Notes: generated from the letters alone by a model not told the origin. Counted from the first letter of the stretch, positions 11,810-24,885 are shown. The stretch is 64,000 nucleotides of DNA from Epiperipatus broadwayi (GCA_028023455.1 JAQFVV010000030.1:9512876-9576875); one strand, 5' to 3'. Program-made: numbers and translations.

Positions 11810-12108
11810 TTAAATCAGTCAAAACTCTCCATAAAAGTAATTCCACTCAGTGCAAGCCAGAGTAATCAATGGATGCCAAAATGCTTGTGTATAAAATCCC
11901 TATCTAGTGTCTACTCATTCAATATACCCAGACTAGTTTCTAGTTTGTGGCTTTCAACAGTGAGGAGCCTTGGATACGAAGGCACTGCACCTAGATCTTA
12001 AGATTACTCTGGCTTGCACTCAGTGTCACTACTGTATGGAGAGTTTTGCCTGTTTTAATAACAATTATGATCAAGCATAAGAAATGGTGATCATGTGATG
12101 TTTAGTAC
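11810..12108 (-). repeat. Family A inverted pair with minus-strand hammerhead
   Basis: The left arm is a minus-oriented unit from AAAACTCTCCATAAAAG through the hammerhead to GCACCTAGATCTTAAG. The right arm is a short plus unit from GATTACTCTGGCTTGCACT to GATCATGTGATGTTTAG. The arms are truncated at different points. Confidence 0.8.
11917..11975 (-). ncRNA. Decayed hammerhead candidate HHR-1d
   Basis: Reverse complement of the family A core: CTGTTGA replaces CTGATGA, GAAAC is kept, and stem III AC-TA-GT and the GTC site are kept (GTC is the complement of 11931-11933). Stem II has drifted to AAAGCC/AAACTA. The core substitution predicts loss of activity, but the alignment supports the ancestral fold seen at 5.6 and 27.7 kb. 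Confidence 0.6.
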
Positions 12109-12374
12109 TTTTGTATTTATCAATGATCTTGGTTTTATATTATTCTAGTTCTAGAAATAGCAACACTGATTTTATAAAAAATATATATCATTTTATAATG
12201 ATATATTTAGAAAACTTGCATTGTTAACAGAGAAAGGTGAATAATTTCCATGTGTGTAAATTTTAAAAAAATCAGATATATTAATTTTTAACTGAGGTTT
12301 AAAGTTTATATCTGTGCTAGAGATAATCTCTAGTTTTGCATATGATTAGTAATAATCATTAGTGTATTTCTCAG

Positions 12375-12555
12375 AAATGGATGGTGTCAACGTTATGAGT
12401 GGAGGAAGTTTGACAATGGTAAATGAAAATGTAACAATTTACTATAGATAGATACTTTGCATATAATAGAGATATATATGAGAGATAGTGACCTGGGTCA
12501 ACTAGTGAGTGCTGGTTCAGCATGAAATGCATTTTGGGTGTCATTTGTCTTTTAT
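12375..12555 (+). repeat. Family B repeat, degenerate partial copy
   Basis: Retains the GACCTGGGTCAACTAGTG and GTGCTGGTTCAGCATGAAAT blocks. It stops before the tRNA-like tail. Confidence 0.6.
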
Positions 12556-13264
12556 AGTATCTTTATTTATATGAATTTATAAAAGAATGGGGAAGTATGG
12601 AGGTGTTTATTATTTCTATGTAACAAATACTTGTTAAAATGTCTGTAAATTTTATGTATGCTTGATGCTATAATATATTTCAATATTTCTCATAAGTTGC
12701 ATGCAGGATCAAAATAAATTTCTTAAAAAGTATAGAAATATATAAATTGGTAGATCTGTAGCATAGAAATAGTTTCAAAAATAACTATAAATGGCATGAA
12801 TCACTGAGAATAAATAGTGCAGTTGTTATTTTATTCATTGCAGAAATCATTTTAACAATATTTGCCTGTACTCATTCATTATTCTAATCCTATGTCATAC
12901 CAATGTAATTAATTGATAGCAATCTGGCTGCTCAGAACTATGGAGTTTTTATTGGTGGTTAGATATGAATGAAGCTGAGTTTTGACTGAAAAATTGCCTT
13001 GTGGGTGTTGTGAAACAATACTTTCATTTGAATCGCCATACTAAAATTTTATTAGCTCTCTTTCTTCAATTAGAAATGAAATCAGAAATTCATTTCAGCA
13101 AGCTATTTATCACTTAGCCCATTACTTATCATAAATATATAAATTGACATTATTTTAAAGTTTTAGAACCCATACAAACAGAAAAGTTGCAGTCTAAGCC
13201 ACAAATTAATTGAAAGTTGAGATTTATATTTTAAGTTTATACTGTTTATTTATTTATTGCATGA
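12556..13264. other. Intergenic DNA, no gene seen
   Basis: AT-rich unique sequence with no recognised coding or repeat content. Confidence 0.4.
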
Positions 13265-13410
13265 CAGTTGTAAACCACTAACATCATCATCATTATCAAC
13301 CATTAGCCAGATGGTCTCTCCAAGTTCACTCCATCTTCTCTGATCTTTAGCTTCTCTTCTCCACATCACTCCTACACACTTTCTTATTTCATCCATCCAT
13401 CTCACATACA
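13265..13410 (-). mobile_element. RTE (BovB-type) LINE, 3'-terminal fragment
   Basis: On the minus strand the sequence encodes the end of an RTE ORF: a WMDEIRK-like start, then GVMWRREAKDQRRW, then a stretch for V-N-D-D-D. The same 3' region is present on the plus strand at 58610-58740 in the longer RTE relic. About 140 bp survive, consistent with strong 5' truncation. Confidence 0.75.
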
Positions 13411-13984
13411 AATACAAACACACTCACACACACACACATATATATATATGTTTATGTGCTATTCTCATATTGCATTGATTACAGATTTTCTATAGTCTGT
13501 CTACCATCTTTGGTACTAAAGCATAGTAGTACGTCTAAAAATATTATTATTTAAAAATAATAAGTAAACAATCAGGTATCAAAAATTAAAATTAATTAAA
13601 GAATTATTTAAAAATATAATATAAATATGTAATCAAATACTTTTATTGTTCAGTAGTTCATAAAAAATTCAAACACTGGGAGTGCCATATCTGAAATCAA
13701 ATTGAGGGTTATATACTCCAAAGTAAAATACTTAACCACTGCACTAACCTATGAACTCTTTTGGCCATAATAAAACTGAGTAATTAAACAGCATAATAGT
13801 TTGAGTTAAGAAAATAAAAAAACATGCCTTTTAATAATAAAACACTTTATATTACACATAAATTTGAAATATTAAAACTATTGCTTATGTAATTATAATA
13901 ATAATTTTGATACTTTAAAAAATAGATACAAAATACATTGCAATCTAAGACTGATACAAATCTTTACCATCTCATTTCCGGTTC
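13411..13984. other. Intergenic DNA upstream of the LINE
   Basis: Contains a CA/TA tract at about 13423-13450, then AT-rich DNA. The 5' edge of the LINE could not be fixed. Confidence 0.4.
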
Positions 13985-14104
13985 TTAAACAGCAAACAAC
14001 GTGAACGATAGCTCTCCTCAAAATTGAAATCAGTAGGAAAGGGGATATCAAACCCCATTCCAAATCCCTAAATACAAGGTAAGAGAAGTTTTATATATTT
14101 AAAA

Positions 14105-16606
14105 ATGGAATGTAATAATGATATAGATAATATACATAGCAATTCAAGCTTAAATTGTCACACTCAGTCGTTCAACAGAAACGATGGCCGAAATCTTCAT
14201 AGCTATAATAGCAAATCTCAGGCTCCATCTGAGATCAAAAACCTTCCCATTAGCAATGCTAAGCACCAAATAATTACTGACAACATTAAAATGCAAGAAA
14301 ATTATACAAACTTCGTCAGTTATATGCAATAGCGTTGGTTTCCCATCGGGCGAAATAACAGCCAATATTAATAATACATACGAAAACAGTAACAACACTC
14401 ACCATATTTCCCAAACTCCTTTAGGAGAAGTAAATAAACACAATTCATCCACAACCGCGAAACACTCTCAGAATAATTTGGAACAAAAAATAAAATATCA
14501 GCAAAATCTATCTGAAGAAAGGGAAAAAAATTTTTTTAAATCACCAGAGGTCACCAAATTCGCTGCTGTAACACCAGAGACTGTCAACAGTATATCGGGA
14601 GAAAAGAACGAAATAACAGATAAAAAAAAAATCAACAAAACCCATTCACAAACAAATGAAAATTTCAAACTAGATGAACCTTTAATATCTACATCGTTCG
14701 CACATTTCAAAACAGACTCACAAATACAAACCCTTCCAAAAAAATCTATATCCTATGCTAACGCTTTAAGTATCAACAAAGACGTTAAAACCGCGGAGAC
14801 TAACTCGGTCAGCAATATTAATGAAATGCTTATAGGCATATTGGAATATGAAAGAGAAATCACAACAGAAGACAATCAACACCCCCAATCAATTAAGATA
14901 TTAAATTATAATAATATTACCGATGAAATGCATCAAAACATAAACTATAATTTCAACAAAACTATTCCAAACATGCCCTATAAATCTTTCCAAAATTATT
15001 ACAATGACAAAACTTTAATCATAGCAGTAACGAATGAAAACTTATCATTATACAAATTCCCCATGGAGCATTTATATTCCGTAATTAAACAACATGATTC
15101 AGAGTTGGGGATTTATCAAATACTAACACATCCTAATGACAGATATGTGGCAATAGAATTTAAGACCTGGGAAGACAGGCTCCAATTTAAAAACAATATT
15201 AAAATACTGGGAAATAAAATACTTTGCACTGTAGAAATGAACAGACCTATGATACTACAAGGGAAAATCAAAAACTGCCTAACAAGATTCACTGAACAAG
15301 AGCTCCAAAATATTCTCAATCCCTACGGCACTGTATCAAAATTTAAATTCCTTCCAGACCCCATCTTGAATGGAAACATAATATCAAATGCAGCAATCTT
15401 CTCACTAGCCATGAAAAAAAATGTTTCTCCCACTGACATCCCTACTGTAGTTAATGCAAGAGGTTCACCATTGATCTTAACATTCAGGGGTGTGTGGCCT
15501 CAGTGCTTTCACTGTTTACAAAGGACACACTTTATAAAAGACTGTTTGGCACATATCTGCACTACCTGCAATCAAAAGAAAGGCAAGTTCCACCACTGCA
15601 ATGGAAAGAATATAGAAACAACAACCACTACAGACACCAAACAGTCATCTAAAACAGACAATAATATTGAAAACCACACTGATAAACACACGGCTTCAAC
15701 ATCAAACTATACCGAATCTATAGACATAACTCCCACAGATGTAACACCAGACCACATAATATTTAGAGATGAAGATCAAGATGAAAATCTTTCCCAACAA
15801 ACTGAAATGGAATTCCACAACAATACAACCAAAAATAGAAATGATAAACAAACAACTACATCAAGTACACCTCATCTCATTTCAAACCAATACACAGATA
15901 ATATTCAGTCAATAAACAGTACAACATTGAAAAAAAGGGCTATGAATCAATGCTTGACAATCCTTCAGACTTGAAATCACTTCCAATAGAAGAAACAGAC
16001 ACCAGAATCAAAATAGACAAAAATAACACCCAATCACCTAGAAAGTCACAAAGTAAACAAAATACAATAAGTCCACATCCTCAAAAAGAAAGTAGCAAAA
16101 CCAAGGAACCAAAAAAAATTCAATCCAGCACACATCAAAACTCCAAACCTGGGGAAAAGGATGGTTTATCTGGACATTGGACATTGAAATCAGGATCTTT
16201 CACAAGAAGTAGAGCTAACATGACAAGCTATACCAAATATTAATAAACGGAAATCAGATGTTCTGGATAAATCAAGCTCAGATGACGATATAAATTCTGG
16301 GTTTATAACACAACTACCTACATTAAAACCAGATTCACAAGAATCACAAAGTAAACACAAAGTGTCATGGGAAAAAAAGAAAAGAAAAACCTCTGAGCAC
16401 TCTGATACAGATTCAGCACCAATGGAAGATGATCCCTATTTGGAATTACCAGATTCTATGGAAAATGAGGACCTTCCAGTACTCATGGAATCAAATCTAC
16501 ATCAACTCTCATTGGAAGAAGCATCAGATCAAGAAAACAATTATAGTCATTTACTTCCAAATTCTCCCCGAGACCGGGGCTGGCTGGAGGGGCAGGGACA
16601 CTATAT
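14105..16606 (+). pseudogene. LINE ORF1 protein (Gag-like, zinc knuckles), frameshifted
   Basis: ORF1 of such LINEs binds element RNA in the ribonucleoprotein. It starts at the ATG at 14105 (MECNNDIDNIHSNSS). One frameshift near 14320 moves it to the frame that stays open to 15974. In that part, an N/T/S-rich N-terminus precedes an RRM-like region (about codons 195-330 from 14478), then a CX2CX4HX4C knuckle (CFHCLQRTHFIKDC) and a second CTTC...HHC knuckle near 15560-15600. A second shift near 15960 moves coding to the 15950-16243 frame, rich in K/S/Q. The frame then returns at about 16360 for an acidic tail (SEHSDTDSAPMEDDPYLELP). From 16362 the frame has no stop before ORF2. Confidence 0.8.
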
Positions 16607-16607
16607 T

Positions 16608-19600
16608 ATGAACTATAAAATTGCAGGGATTAATGTCCATTGCCTCAACCCATTGACCCATGCTCACACAATTAGAAATTGGATAAGCATTAACTCTCCC
16701 CACATCCTTCTAATGGGGGAAACCAAATTCCATAATAACACTGACACTAATATAGAAACATTAATTGCCACTAAGGGCTTCAATAAATTTTCAGTTGGCC
16801 ATTCAGCAGCTGGAGGGGTTGGAGTATTAATTAACAAAAAATTTCCTCCAAACAAATTCTGTATTCTCTATTTGGATAACAACTTAATCTTATTAGAAAT
16901 AGACTATTGGGGCTACAGCATAAATGTAGCTTATATATACACTTCAAACAAACCTACTATCTATCACAAAATAATTCAGATTTTAAATGCTATCCTTAGC
17001 AACAAATCAGGCTCTTTACTTATATTGGGAGATTTTAACACCACATATGGTCGCTTTCACCTAAAATTTCTTCCACTGATAAATAGAAACTTGATGTGTG
17101 GGGAAGAATTCCTCCCTCCCGGATCCTACTCCTTTTACACCAAATCCCACCAAATCCTAATAGACCTATTATATTATTCACCAGATTTACATTTTCATCT
17201 AAATGCAAAACTTTTATCGGTGTCGTTTTCGGACCATATGGACCTTGTAGTTACTCTTGAAACCATGGCTGGCCTCCCAACCCCAGAGGCTCTTCACAAA
17301 ACCATGTGGATGGTAACAAAATCAAACATGACAGAAGCCATAGTGTCCGAATCTTATATATATTTTCACAAAATCAACATCCTTTCAAGACCAGCTGAAG
17401 AAGCCTGGTTTTCATTTATAGGCATCCTACAGACAATATTAAAACACCACACCATGAAAGTCAAAGGCCCTAATGGCCTCTTCAGATGCTCCAAAGTCAA
17501 CCTATCAAAACACAAGATATATATAGTCTTAAAAACCTATACCAATCAAGACAAAAATCCCTGGCGGAATACCTATCCATTAGGAGAGCCAAATGCTATT
17601 TATCACAACAACATCACTGGACAAAAGGCTACTTGAGATGGGCACTTGGAGGGAAAAATAACAAAACCACTACCCACCTCCATCATTGCAGATGGGAAAA
17701 CCTTACTGGGAACACCTATGATGAACACAACAAAAGAACACTTCTGGCAAAGAATGCAAACCGCAATCTTCAATGGCACACAATCCTGGTCTGAAGTTGA
17801 TCCACAGGCACCACATGGGATCACAGAAAACCTATTCCAACAGAAAATAGCTTCCCTTCCAGATGGTGTACATCCTGGATTACATGGGACTCCCAGATTC
17901 CTAATCCTACACCTCAATCAATTTGCAATTACCATAATGAAGAAGATGGTGGATTACCTAGCAACTGGTAATAGAGTGATACCTAACCTTTACCCAGTGG
18001 TGCTAGTTCCATTTATAAAAAAAAAATCAGGTTATGGATCTCTCAAACCTCAGACCTATTTCCATGACACCCCTGCTAATTAAAATTGTAGAGTCTGTGA
18101 TCAAAGACCTCATCCAACCAAATGTCTTAAAGCACATATCTCACAACCAATATGCCAAGAAGGGATCCTCTACTGCACATGCAATGGGCAACATAATCTC
18201 CCATCATTGACTATGTCAGAATCCACCGGAAGTCAGGGCCGATAGCTATTCAACTGGACATTGCTACAGCCTTTGACTCGGTACATATAGACATACTCTT
18301 AAATATTTTGGCCGAGTATAATATTCCTGCAGCTGCTGTCCAGATCATAAGCAACTTACTATACAACAGGGAAATTTTTATCACTATGGATGGTAATATC
18401 ACCTCTGGATTTAAACCGACACAAGCTCTCCCTCAGGGTTCCCCCCTCAGTGCCCTATGCTTCATCGCATATGTAAATCCTCTCCTGATGGATTTGGAAA
18501 AAAATCTACCAGGTCTTTTTATACCCAATTTAAGCAGAGAATTCAACACGTTTACCTACATGGATGATGTAATGATCATCCTACCATCAAGAAAACATAT
18601 TCCTTTGCTACAAACAGTATTAAGCCGCTATACTGAGAAATACAGGCTGCAATTCAACCCCAGCAAGTCTGCCTCCTGGCAAATTGTTTCAGGAAGGAAA
18701 ATTAACACCCTCTTCTCTGCCAAGCCACAGAGATATCTTGGGTTTTCCATATTCAAATCTACCACAGCAATGACCAAAGGGATTCAGGATAACATCCTAG
18801 AAACAACAAACAAATTCATCACTTCCTTGTCACAAGTCTACCTTTCCCTCCCTGGCAAGGTAGCACTAATTAACATGAATGTGATGCCAAAAATAGCATA
18901 CTTTCTTCCATTTATCAAATGCAACAAAAGCTTCATAAATAAAATAAATGGCTTGTGCTCAAGGCTTTTCTGGAAAGGTAAAATGGTCATGATCAGCCTC
19001 AAAGGCACTCAGCAACCAAGAAAGCTAAATGGTCTTGCTCTCCACTCCATTCAGGCATTGATTTACCAAAAAACCCACAATGTCATACACAACTTGATAG
19101 CATCATATGGTTTTAACACAATTCTCCAAAAAACTTTCCTTCAAAAGGTAACACCCACTGACCGACCCCCACCAGACAAACATGCATCACTAGAAACACA
19201 AGCTTTATCAAAAGCACTGCCCAATAAATGACTCCACATTCAATTCTAAAATATCATTATGGCAAGCATACACAATCCTTCATCCAATCTTACATCCTAT
19301 AATCAACACATTTTATTACAATAATCAGAAACTGGTATCCAACTTTAAAAGATGGAGTCTAGAGGCCAAATACCTAGACTTCCTCATTAAATACAACATT
19401 AATGGACTACCTACTAATCACTTCCTCTTTTACAAACGTGGTCACAACATAGACCCTACTTGCAGCATTTGCATGAACGGCGATGAGACAGTGGAACATC
19501 TTTTCTCACAATGTATGGGATTCAGAGTGATCCGAGAAATCATACTCTCCAACACCAAGATAGATTTCCAACTGATCTCATCTCTGAAAGATAGTATCAA

Positions 19601-19730
19601 TACTAAAACCTATCCAATAATACATCTCTCGGTGTTTTTGAACTATGCCATATGGGTTACACGTTGTAAACTAATCATGGAACATCCACAACCTAATATA
19701 AAACAGGTTTTTTTCCAAAACAATGATTAA
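16608..19730 (+). pseudogene. LINE ORF2 polyprotein: endonuclease, reverse transcriptase, zinc finger
   Basis: Probable start ATG 16608 (MNYKIAGINVHCLNP). The endonuclease nicks target DNA and the reverse transcriptase copies element RNA onto it. Endonuclease motifs in order: LLMGETKFHN (catalytic Glu), GGVGVLINK, LLILGDFNTTYG, an IDLLYYSPD degenerate form of the RIDY motif, and SFSDHMDLV (catalytic Asp-His). The frame breaks near 17480-17640. Reverse transcriptase motifs follow: LPDGVHPGLHGTPR, PFIKKKS, RPISMTPLL (about 18054), NQYAKKGSSTAHA, LDIATAFDSV (about 18256), QGSPLSALCF, and FTYMDDV (about 18550) with the catalytic Asp pair. The C-terminus has CSICMNGDETVEHLFSQC (about 19461-19510), a CCHC-type finger. 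At least three further frame changes (near 18060, 18205 and 19235) inactivate it. Confidence 0.88.
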
Positions 19731-20010
19731 AATACAGAAGAGAGACCAACTCCTGGCATCGTCGAAAACCTTTGAAGACACTTGAACATTATACAATATG
19801 ACAAACTAACAACAAGGCAAAAGGGGGGGGGGCTAACAATCAGATAACAAATATGTGAAAGATCTAATGTTCACACTATATTGGACAACATAGACTCATC
19901 AGAACCCAAATGGAAATAACAAGATAGTTAAAACAACAATGTAAACCCCAATTGTATGATTACACATCACTGTATACATTAGAAATAATAAATTATTATT
20001 GAAACTAAAC

Positions 20011-21104
20011 TAACTTTACCAACAAAGAAATAAAAATAATTAATTTAGCAAGAATGTGTGTGCAAACAGATTAATACACATTGCATATTTTAATTGTTAT
20101 GTCACTATTAAATATAATTTTAAAACAATTAAATAAGAATTTTTTTAATTAAACTGTTAATACTTATATAATACTGATTTTTATTACTAAGACTATTATT
20201 TTAGCATAATATTACACAAATCTAATAATTATTCATTTTTATTAAACTATAAATACTATTCTATATTTTAACTTCATTATTAAATTTAAATATTACTTTA
20301 AAATAATTTAGATTCACTTTATATTAAATTAACAGTGTCTTTTAAACTATTTAAATACAAAAATACTATATTAGAAACAACTGTTATATAAAATTTAAAA
20401 TTTTGCTATAAAATTGACTGTTTTGCATATTTATGAAATCATGTAGCAAAATAGAAAGGCTACAATATATATATATCCAAAAGTATGTTTTAAAGGATAA
20501 TTAGTACATATCATTGCTTTTTTGTTGAATGTAAATTAAACACATTTCAATGCCTTCAAAGATTCAAAATATTGTAATAAAAATGTTTTGGTTAAAAGAT
20601 TATGTTAAAATATTTTGCACATATTTTTAAAAATGCTTGTTAAGTCTACAATAAATTTTAATAACTTGTGCTATAAATATATATTTTTTCATTTTATAGT
20701 ACACAATAAAAAGTTTCTATATTTGATTGTTTAAACATCATATTTTGTTTTGATGTAGATTCTTTAATCAATTCTCAATTCAGAATAAACAGATGGATGC
20801 ATTTTTCTGCATACTGTATTTATCTGTAAATAACAAATTCCTGTAAAAAAAACAAAGAAAATAAATCTCATGCATAAAATGCACATTTCAATTTTTATGT
20901 AATACATTTTATCAAATTGAAATACTTAATTTAGTATATTAAGGATTTGTTACAGATCAATAAACAATCACATGAGCTATCACATGTCTTGAGCTTACAT
21001 ATTTCTGATTTAGCCATGTACATTCCACCTTTTTTCTGACACTTAATGTAAACTTTAATAGGTAATTATAACAGAGGTAAATGAGAGTAACTGAAAGGAA
21101 GATG
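20011..21104. other. AT-rich intergenic DNA
   Basis: No reading frame, splice-site pair or known repeat recognised. Confidence 0.45.
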
Positions 21105-21330
21105 CAGATACCTGATCCAAGATCCAAAGCTCCTCACTAATAAAAGTTTAAAATTAGGCTGGGGATTTTGGATAAGACAACATAAGATGGAGATTTATTA
21201 AGCCATGTCATCTGGTATTTATCATTACTTACCAGAGCTTACAGTATGTGACATAGAAAAGATGAAAATGCATACTCTAAAACAGCAATGTGTAAACTGA
21301 AATCATGTGATAGATCATGTGATAGTTTAA
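21105..21330 (+). repeat. Family A repeat, highly diverged
   Basis: Keeps GATCCAAAGCTCCTCACT followed by GGCTGGGGATTTTGGAT, the two halves of the hammerhead stem I seen in other copies. The core has decayed (CTAATAA and TTAAAAT in place of CTGATGA and GAAAC). The flank TAGATCATGTGATAGTTTAATGG matches the outer end of family A. Confidence 0.6.
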
Positions 21331-21365
21331 TGGCTTGTATCAGTGTATTATTAATTCATTATCTT

Positions 21366-21837
21366 ATTAGCTGAAACGCACAGGCTTAGTATATATCTGT
21401 GACTATATTTGTAATATATAGGGTATATGAGCACAGACTTTCATGACCCACAACTCTCAACACTATCTCATAACACTGATACACTTGAACACACATATGT
21501 CAAAAAGATAAATAATCACCAATATACATATTTCATGCTAAACCAGAAATCATCAGTTGGTCCAGATTACCATCTCTACAAATATATGCTATAAGTGCTC
21601 AGATATATATTAAGATAGCCAAACCTCATAGATTAATGGACAGGCTTCAATCTACTCCACACTGCAACTCTTCAACCATCCACCCAATTGAAAATCTAAG
21701 GATGGAAATGCTCAAAGCCAACCTGAAACCGAGATTCTTGTCACACCCATGTTGACCTAAGGTCAATCTGACCCCTCATATACAGGACATAATCCATTTA
21801 ATACATATACAAAAGATGGGCAGACTTCTCTACTATG
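21366..21837 (-). repeat. Family B unit 1 of an inverted array
   Basis: Complete-looking minus unit from CTGAAACGCACAGGC to TAATCCATTTAATACATA. The next unit repeats it with a spacing of 473 bp, measured between the GTATATGAGC blocks at 21423 and 21896. Confidence 0.8.
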
Positions 21838-22174
21838 TAATAACTTAAACACACAGCCTTATTATATACCTGTGTCTATATATGTAATATATAGCGTATA
21901 TGAGCACAGACTTTCACATGACCCACAACTCTCAACACTATCTCATAACACTGATACACTTGAACACACATATGTCAAAAAGATAAATAATCACCAATAT
22001 ACATATTTCATGCTAAACCAGCAATCATCAGTTGGTCCAGATTATCATCTCTACACATATATGCCATAAGTGCCCAGATATATATTAAGATAGCCAATCT
22101 TCATACTTTAATGGACAGGCTTCAATCCACTCCACACTCCAACTCTTCAACCATCCATCCAATTGAAAATCTGA
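21838..22174 (-). repeat. Family B unit 2 of an inverted array
   Basis: Tandem copy of the preceding unit, cut off at CAATTGAAAATCTGATGATG, where it abuts the inverted units. A 65-codon frame at 21872-22069 lies wholly within the repeat and is not a gene. Confidence 0.8.
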
Positions 22175-22558
22175 TGATGGAATGTAACAAGAATCTTGGC
22201 CTCAAGGTGGCCTTTCAGCATTCCATCATCAGATTTTCAATTGGATGGATGGTTGAAGAGTTGGAGTGTGGAGTGGATTGAAGCCTGTCCAATAAAGTGT
22301 GAGGATTGGCTATCTTAATATATATCTGGGCACTTATGGCATATATGTATAGATATGGTAATCTGGGCCAACTGATGATTGTGGGTTTAGCATGAAATAT
22401 GTGTGTACAAGTGTATTAGTGTTATGAGATAGTATTGAGAATGGTGGGTCATGTGAAAGTCTGTGCCCATATACCCTATATATTACAAATATAGACACAG
22501 GTATATAATAAGCATGTGTGTTTCAGTTATTACATAATAGAGATGTTTGCCCATACTT
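22175..22558 (+). repeat. Family B unit 3, inverted relative to units 1-2
   Basis: Starts within 30 bp of the inversion point near 22199 and runs rightward to the GTGTGTTTCAG end block. The tRNA-like module lies near 22415-22480. Confidence 0.8.
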
Positions 22559-22975
22559 TGTATATGTATTAAATGGATTATGCCCGGTACATGAGAGCTC
22601 AGATTGACCTTAGGTCAGCATGGGTGTGACAAGAATCTCAGCCTCAAGGTGGTCTTTGAGCATTCCATCATCAGATTTTTAATTGGATGGACGGTTGAAG
22701 AGTTGGAGTGTGGAGTGGATTGAAGCCTGTCCATTAAAGTGTGAGGATTGGCTATCTTAATATATATCTGAGCACTTATGCATATATGTGTGGAGATGGT
22801 AATCTGGACCAACTGATAATTGCTGGTTTAGCATGAAATACATATATTGGTGATTATTTATCTTTTCGACATATGTGTGTTCAATTGTATCAGTGTTATG
22901 AGATAGTGTTGAGAGTGGTGGGTCATGTAAAAATCTGTGCTCATATAGCTTATATATTATCTTATTAAGTTTTAT
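22559..22975 (+). repeat. Family B unit 4
   Basis: Tandem to unit 3 with a spacing of 442 bp (GGTTGAAGAG blocks at 22251 and 22693). Begins with ATTATGCCCGGTACATGAGA, close to the presumed 5' end of the family. Minus-strand frames at 22615-23047 lie in the repeat and are not genes. Confidence 0.8.
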
Positions 22976-23737
22976 TTTTACAAAATTTGTTTGCTGTACA
23001 TAATGCAAAAGCACGAGTGCACCATGTGTACGAAATGTTTGTTCCAATTTGTACTAACTATTTTATGAAAATATTTCCTTCCTCTACTAATATTTTTAGA
23101 AAGTATTATTCTTTAAAAAAATATAAATAATTTATCATGAAAACTAAAGTTACATAATCATTGATTATATAATTTAATAATTGAAAATAAATTAAAAGTC
23201 AATGGTGAATTACAATATAGATTCTACGAGTATTAATAAATATAGAATAAATGTTAGATCTTTTAAATTTTTAATCCTTTATGTAATACATACTTCAACA
23301 TTTTGTCATATAAATTAGATTTTAGATGTATATTTTGTAAGGTATGAGAGTTTTTCTGACTGACAATTCTTTTATAACTATTATGAACTTTATTTTAGCT
23401 AATAATAATATGCAATCATGTTTTTCATTGTTCTTCTTTTATTCAACTATAAAAAATAAAAATAAAACTTGTTTTAATATTTTAGTCAAAATCAGAATAA
23501 AATAAAAAATTAAATGAAGTTTTAAATTGTCTATTATATTGCATAAGTTCACATTTATTTATATTTCAAAGTGACAAGGATTTTATAAACAAGCTTTATA
23601 ATGAGGTATTTATTTATATAGAGTATTCATTTATCTATAGTTTAAAATCTGTAAAGCACATGTGCATTAACCTGATTGCTAATTCACAAACAAACTTTCG
23701 AACTCACTCTCAGTGCCATCTCTTATTGCTGATCCAC
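22976..23737. other. AT-rich intergenic DNA
   Basis: Nothing recognised apart from AT-rich unique sequence. Confidence 0.4.
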
Positions 23738-23975
23738 CTGACATTAAAGTGTGAAGATTAGCTATTTTAATGTAAAGCTGAGCACTGATTGTATATATGT
23801 GTGGAGATAGTAATCTAGACCAACTGATGATTGCCGGTTTAGCATGAAATACATATATTGATGATTATTTATCTTTCCAACATGTGTGTGATCAGGGGTC
23901 AGCAATAGGAGATGGCACTGAAAGTAGTGGGTCGTGTGAAAGTCTGAGTTTGAATCCCCCATACATTACATATAT
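23738..23975 (+). repeat. Family B repeat, 3' half with clear B box
   Basis: Carries GACATTAAAGTGTGAAGATT through to GAGTTTGAATCCCCC (B-box-like, about 23946-23960). The A-box-like GGTCAGCAATAGGAGATGG precedes it. The 5' half of the unit is missing. Confidence 0.7.
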
Positions 23976-24537
23976 AAATGCAGGTTTAAGTCTGTACAAT
24001 CCATTAACAAGCTTTATATAAACAATTGATAATATTTTAACGCTATAACAATTTGTTAACATAATTAATTATGAATAAATGAGAAAAAAATTTAAATTGC
24101 GCAATTCATTATCATATTTTGAAAAGTAATTTGATTATTGACTTCAAAAAAGGTACACTTGAAACTAACATAAGGGTGAAAATATTGTTCAAAATGTAAA
24201 GATTTTTACCATCAATTCTTATTTAGTTTATTACAGATAATGAGTTCATAATATGTATTAAATATAAAACAAAAATGTATCACATTAGAAGAACACAAAA
24301 TTACAATATCCTTAATACTTAAGTTTTAAAATGTTTAATATCAGATTATGAATCATGATAATATCACATACCTATATAACATATAAATATCTAACTCTAG
24401 TACAGTATTAAAAGTTATTTACGTAGAAAAATTAAATAGTTTATATTAATAATATAAAATTATATTTAAATTAATTAATTATGGTAATTAATTACATTAT
24501 AATAAAGTTTATCATAAAGCATGCTTTAATTTCTTTT
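23976..24537. other. AT-rich intergenic DNA
   Basis: No gene or repeat recognised. Confidence 0.4.
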
Positions 24538-24885
24538 ATATGTAATATATGGGGTATATGAGCACAGACTTTCACATAACCCACCACTCTCCACTCTATC
24601 TCATAACACTGATACCCTTGAACACATATATGTCGAAAAGATAAATAATCACCAATATACGTAATTCATGTTAAACCAGCAATCGTCAATTGGTCCAGAT
24701 TATCATCTCTACACATATATGCAATAAATGCTCAGATATATATTAAGATAGCCAATCTTCATACTTTAATGGACAGGCTTCAATCCACTTCACACTCCAA
24801 CTCTTCAATCGTCCATCCAATTGAAAATCTGATGATGGAACGCTCAAAGGCCATCCTGAGGCCGAGATTCTCGTCACACCCATGT
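24538..24885 (-). repeat. Family B repeat
   Basis: Minus unit from TATGTAATATATGGGGTATA to the GTCACACCCATG block. Interrupted on its outer side by a TA run at about 24914-24934. Confidence 0.75.

Larger units (their letters stand above)
13985..20010 (+). mobile_element. Tx1/L1-like non-LTR retrotransposon, near full length, inactivated
   Basis: About 6 kb on the plus strand with a short 5' untranslated region, ORF1 (nucleic-acid binding, zinc knuckles), ORF2 (apurinic-type endonuclease, reverse transcriptase, C-terminal zinc finger) and a 3' end with an AATAAT/TTATTATTG-rich tail near 19990. Base composition is richer in GC than the flanks. Several frameshifts break both ORFs, so this copy cannot move alone. 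Assignment to the Tx1/L1 group rests on the ORF1 type, the L1-like endonuclease motifs and the C-terminal CCHC-like motif. Related clades with the same layout are possible. Confidence 0.88.

Noticed and set aside
14150-14398. Minus-strand open frames opposite LINE ORF1
   Set aside because: They overlap a clear coding frame on the plus strand and show no motif; the same holds for 14498-14710, 15116-15319, 16664-16855 and 17603-17917.
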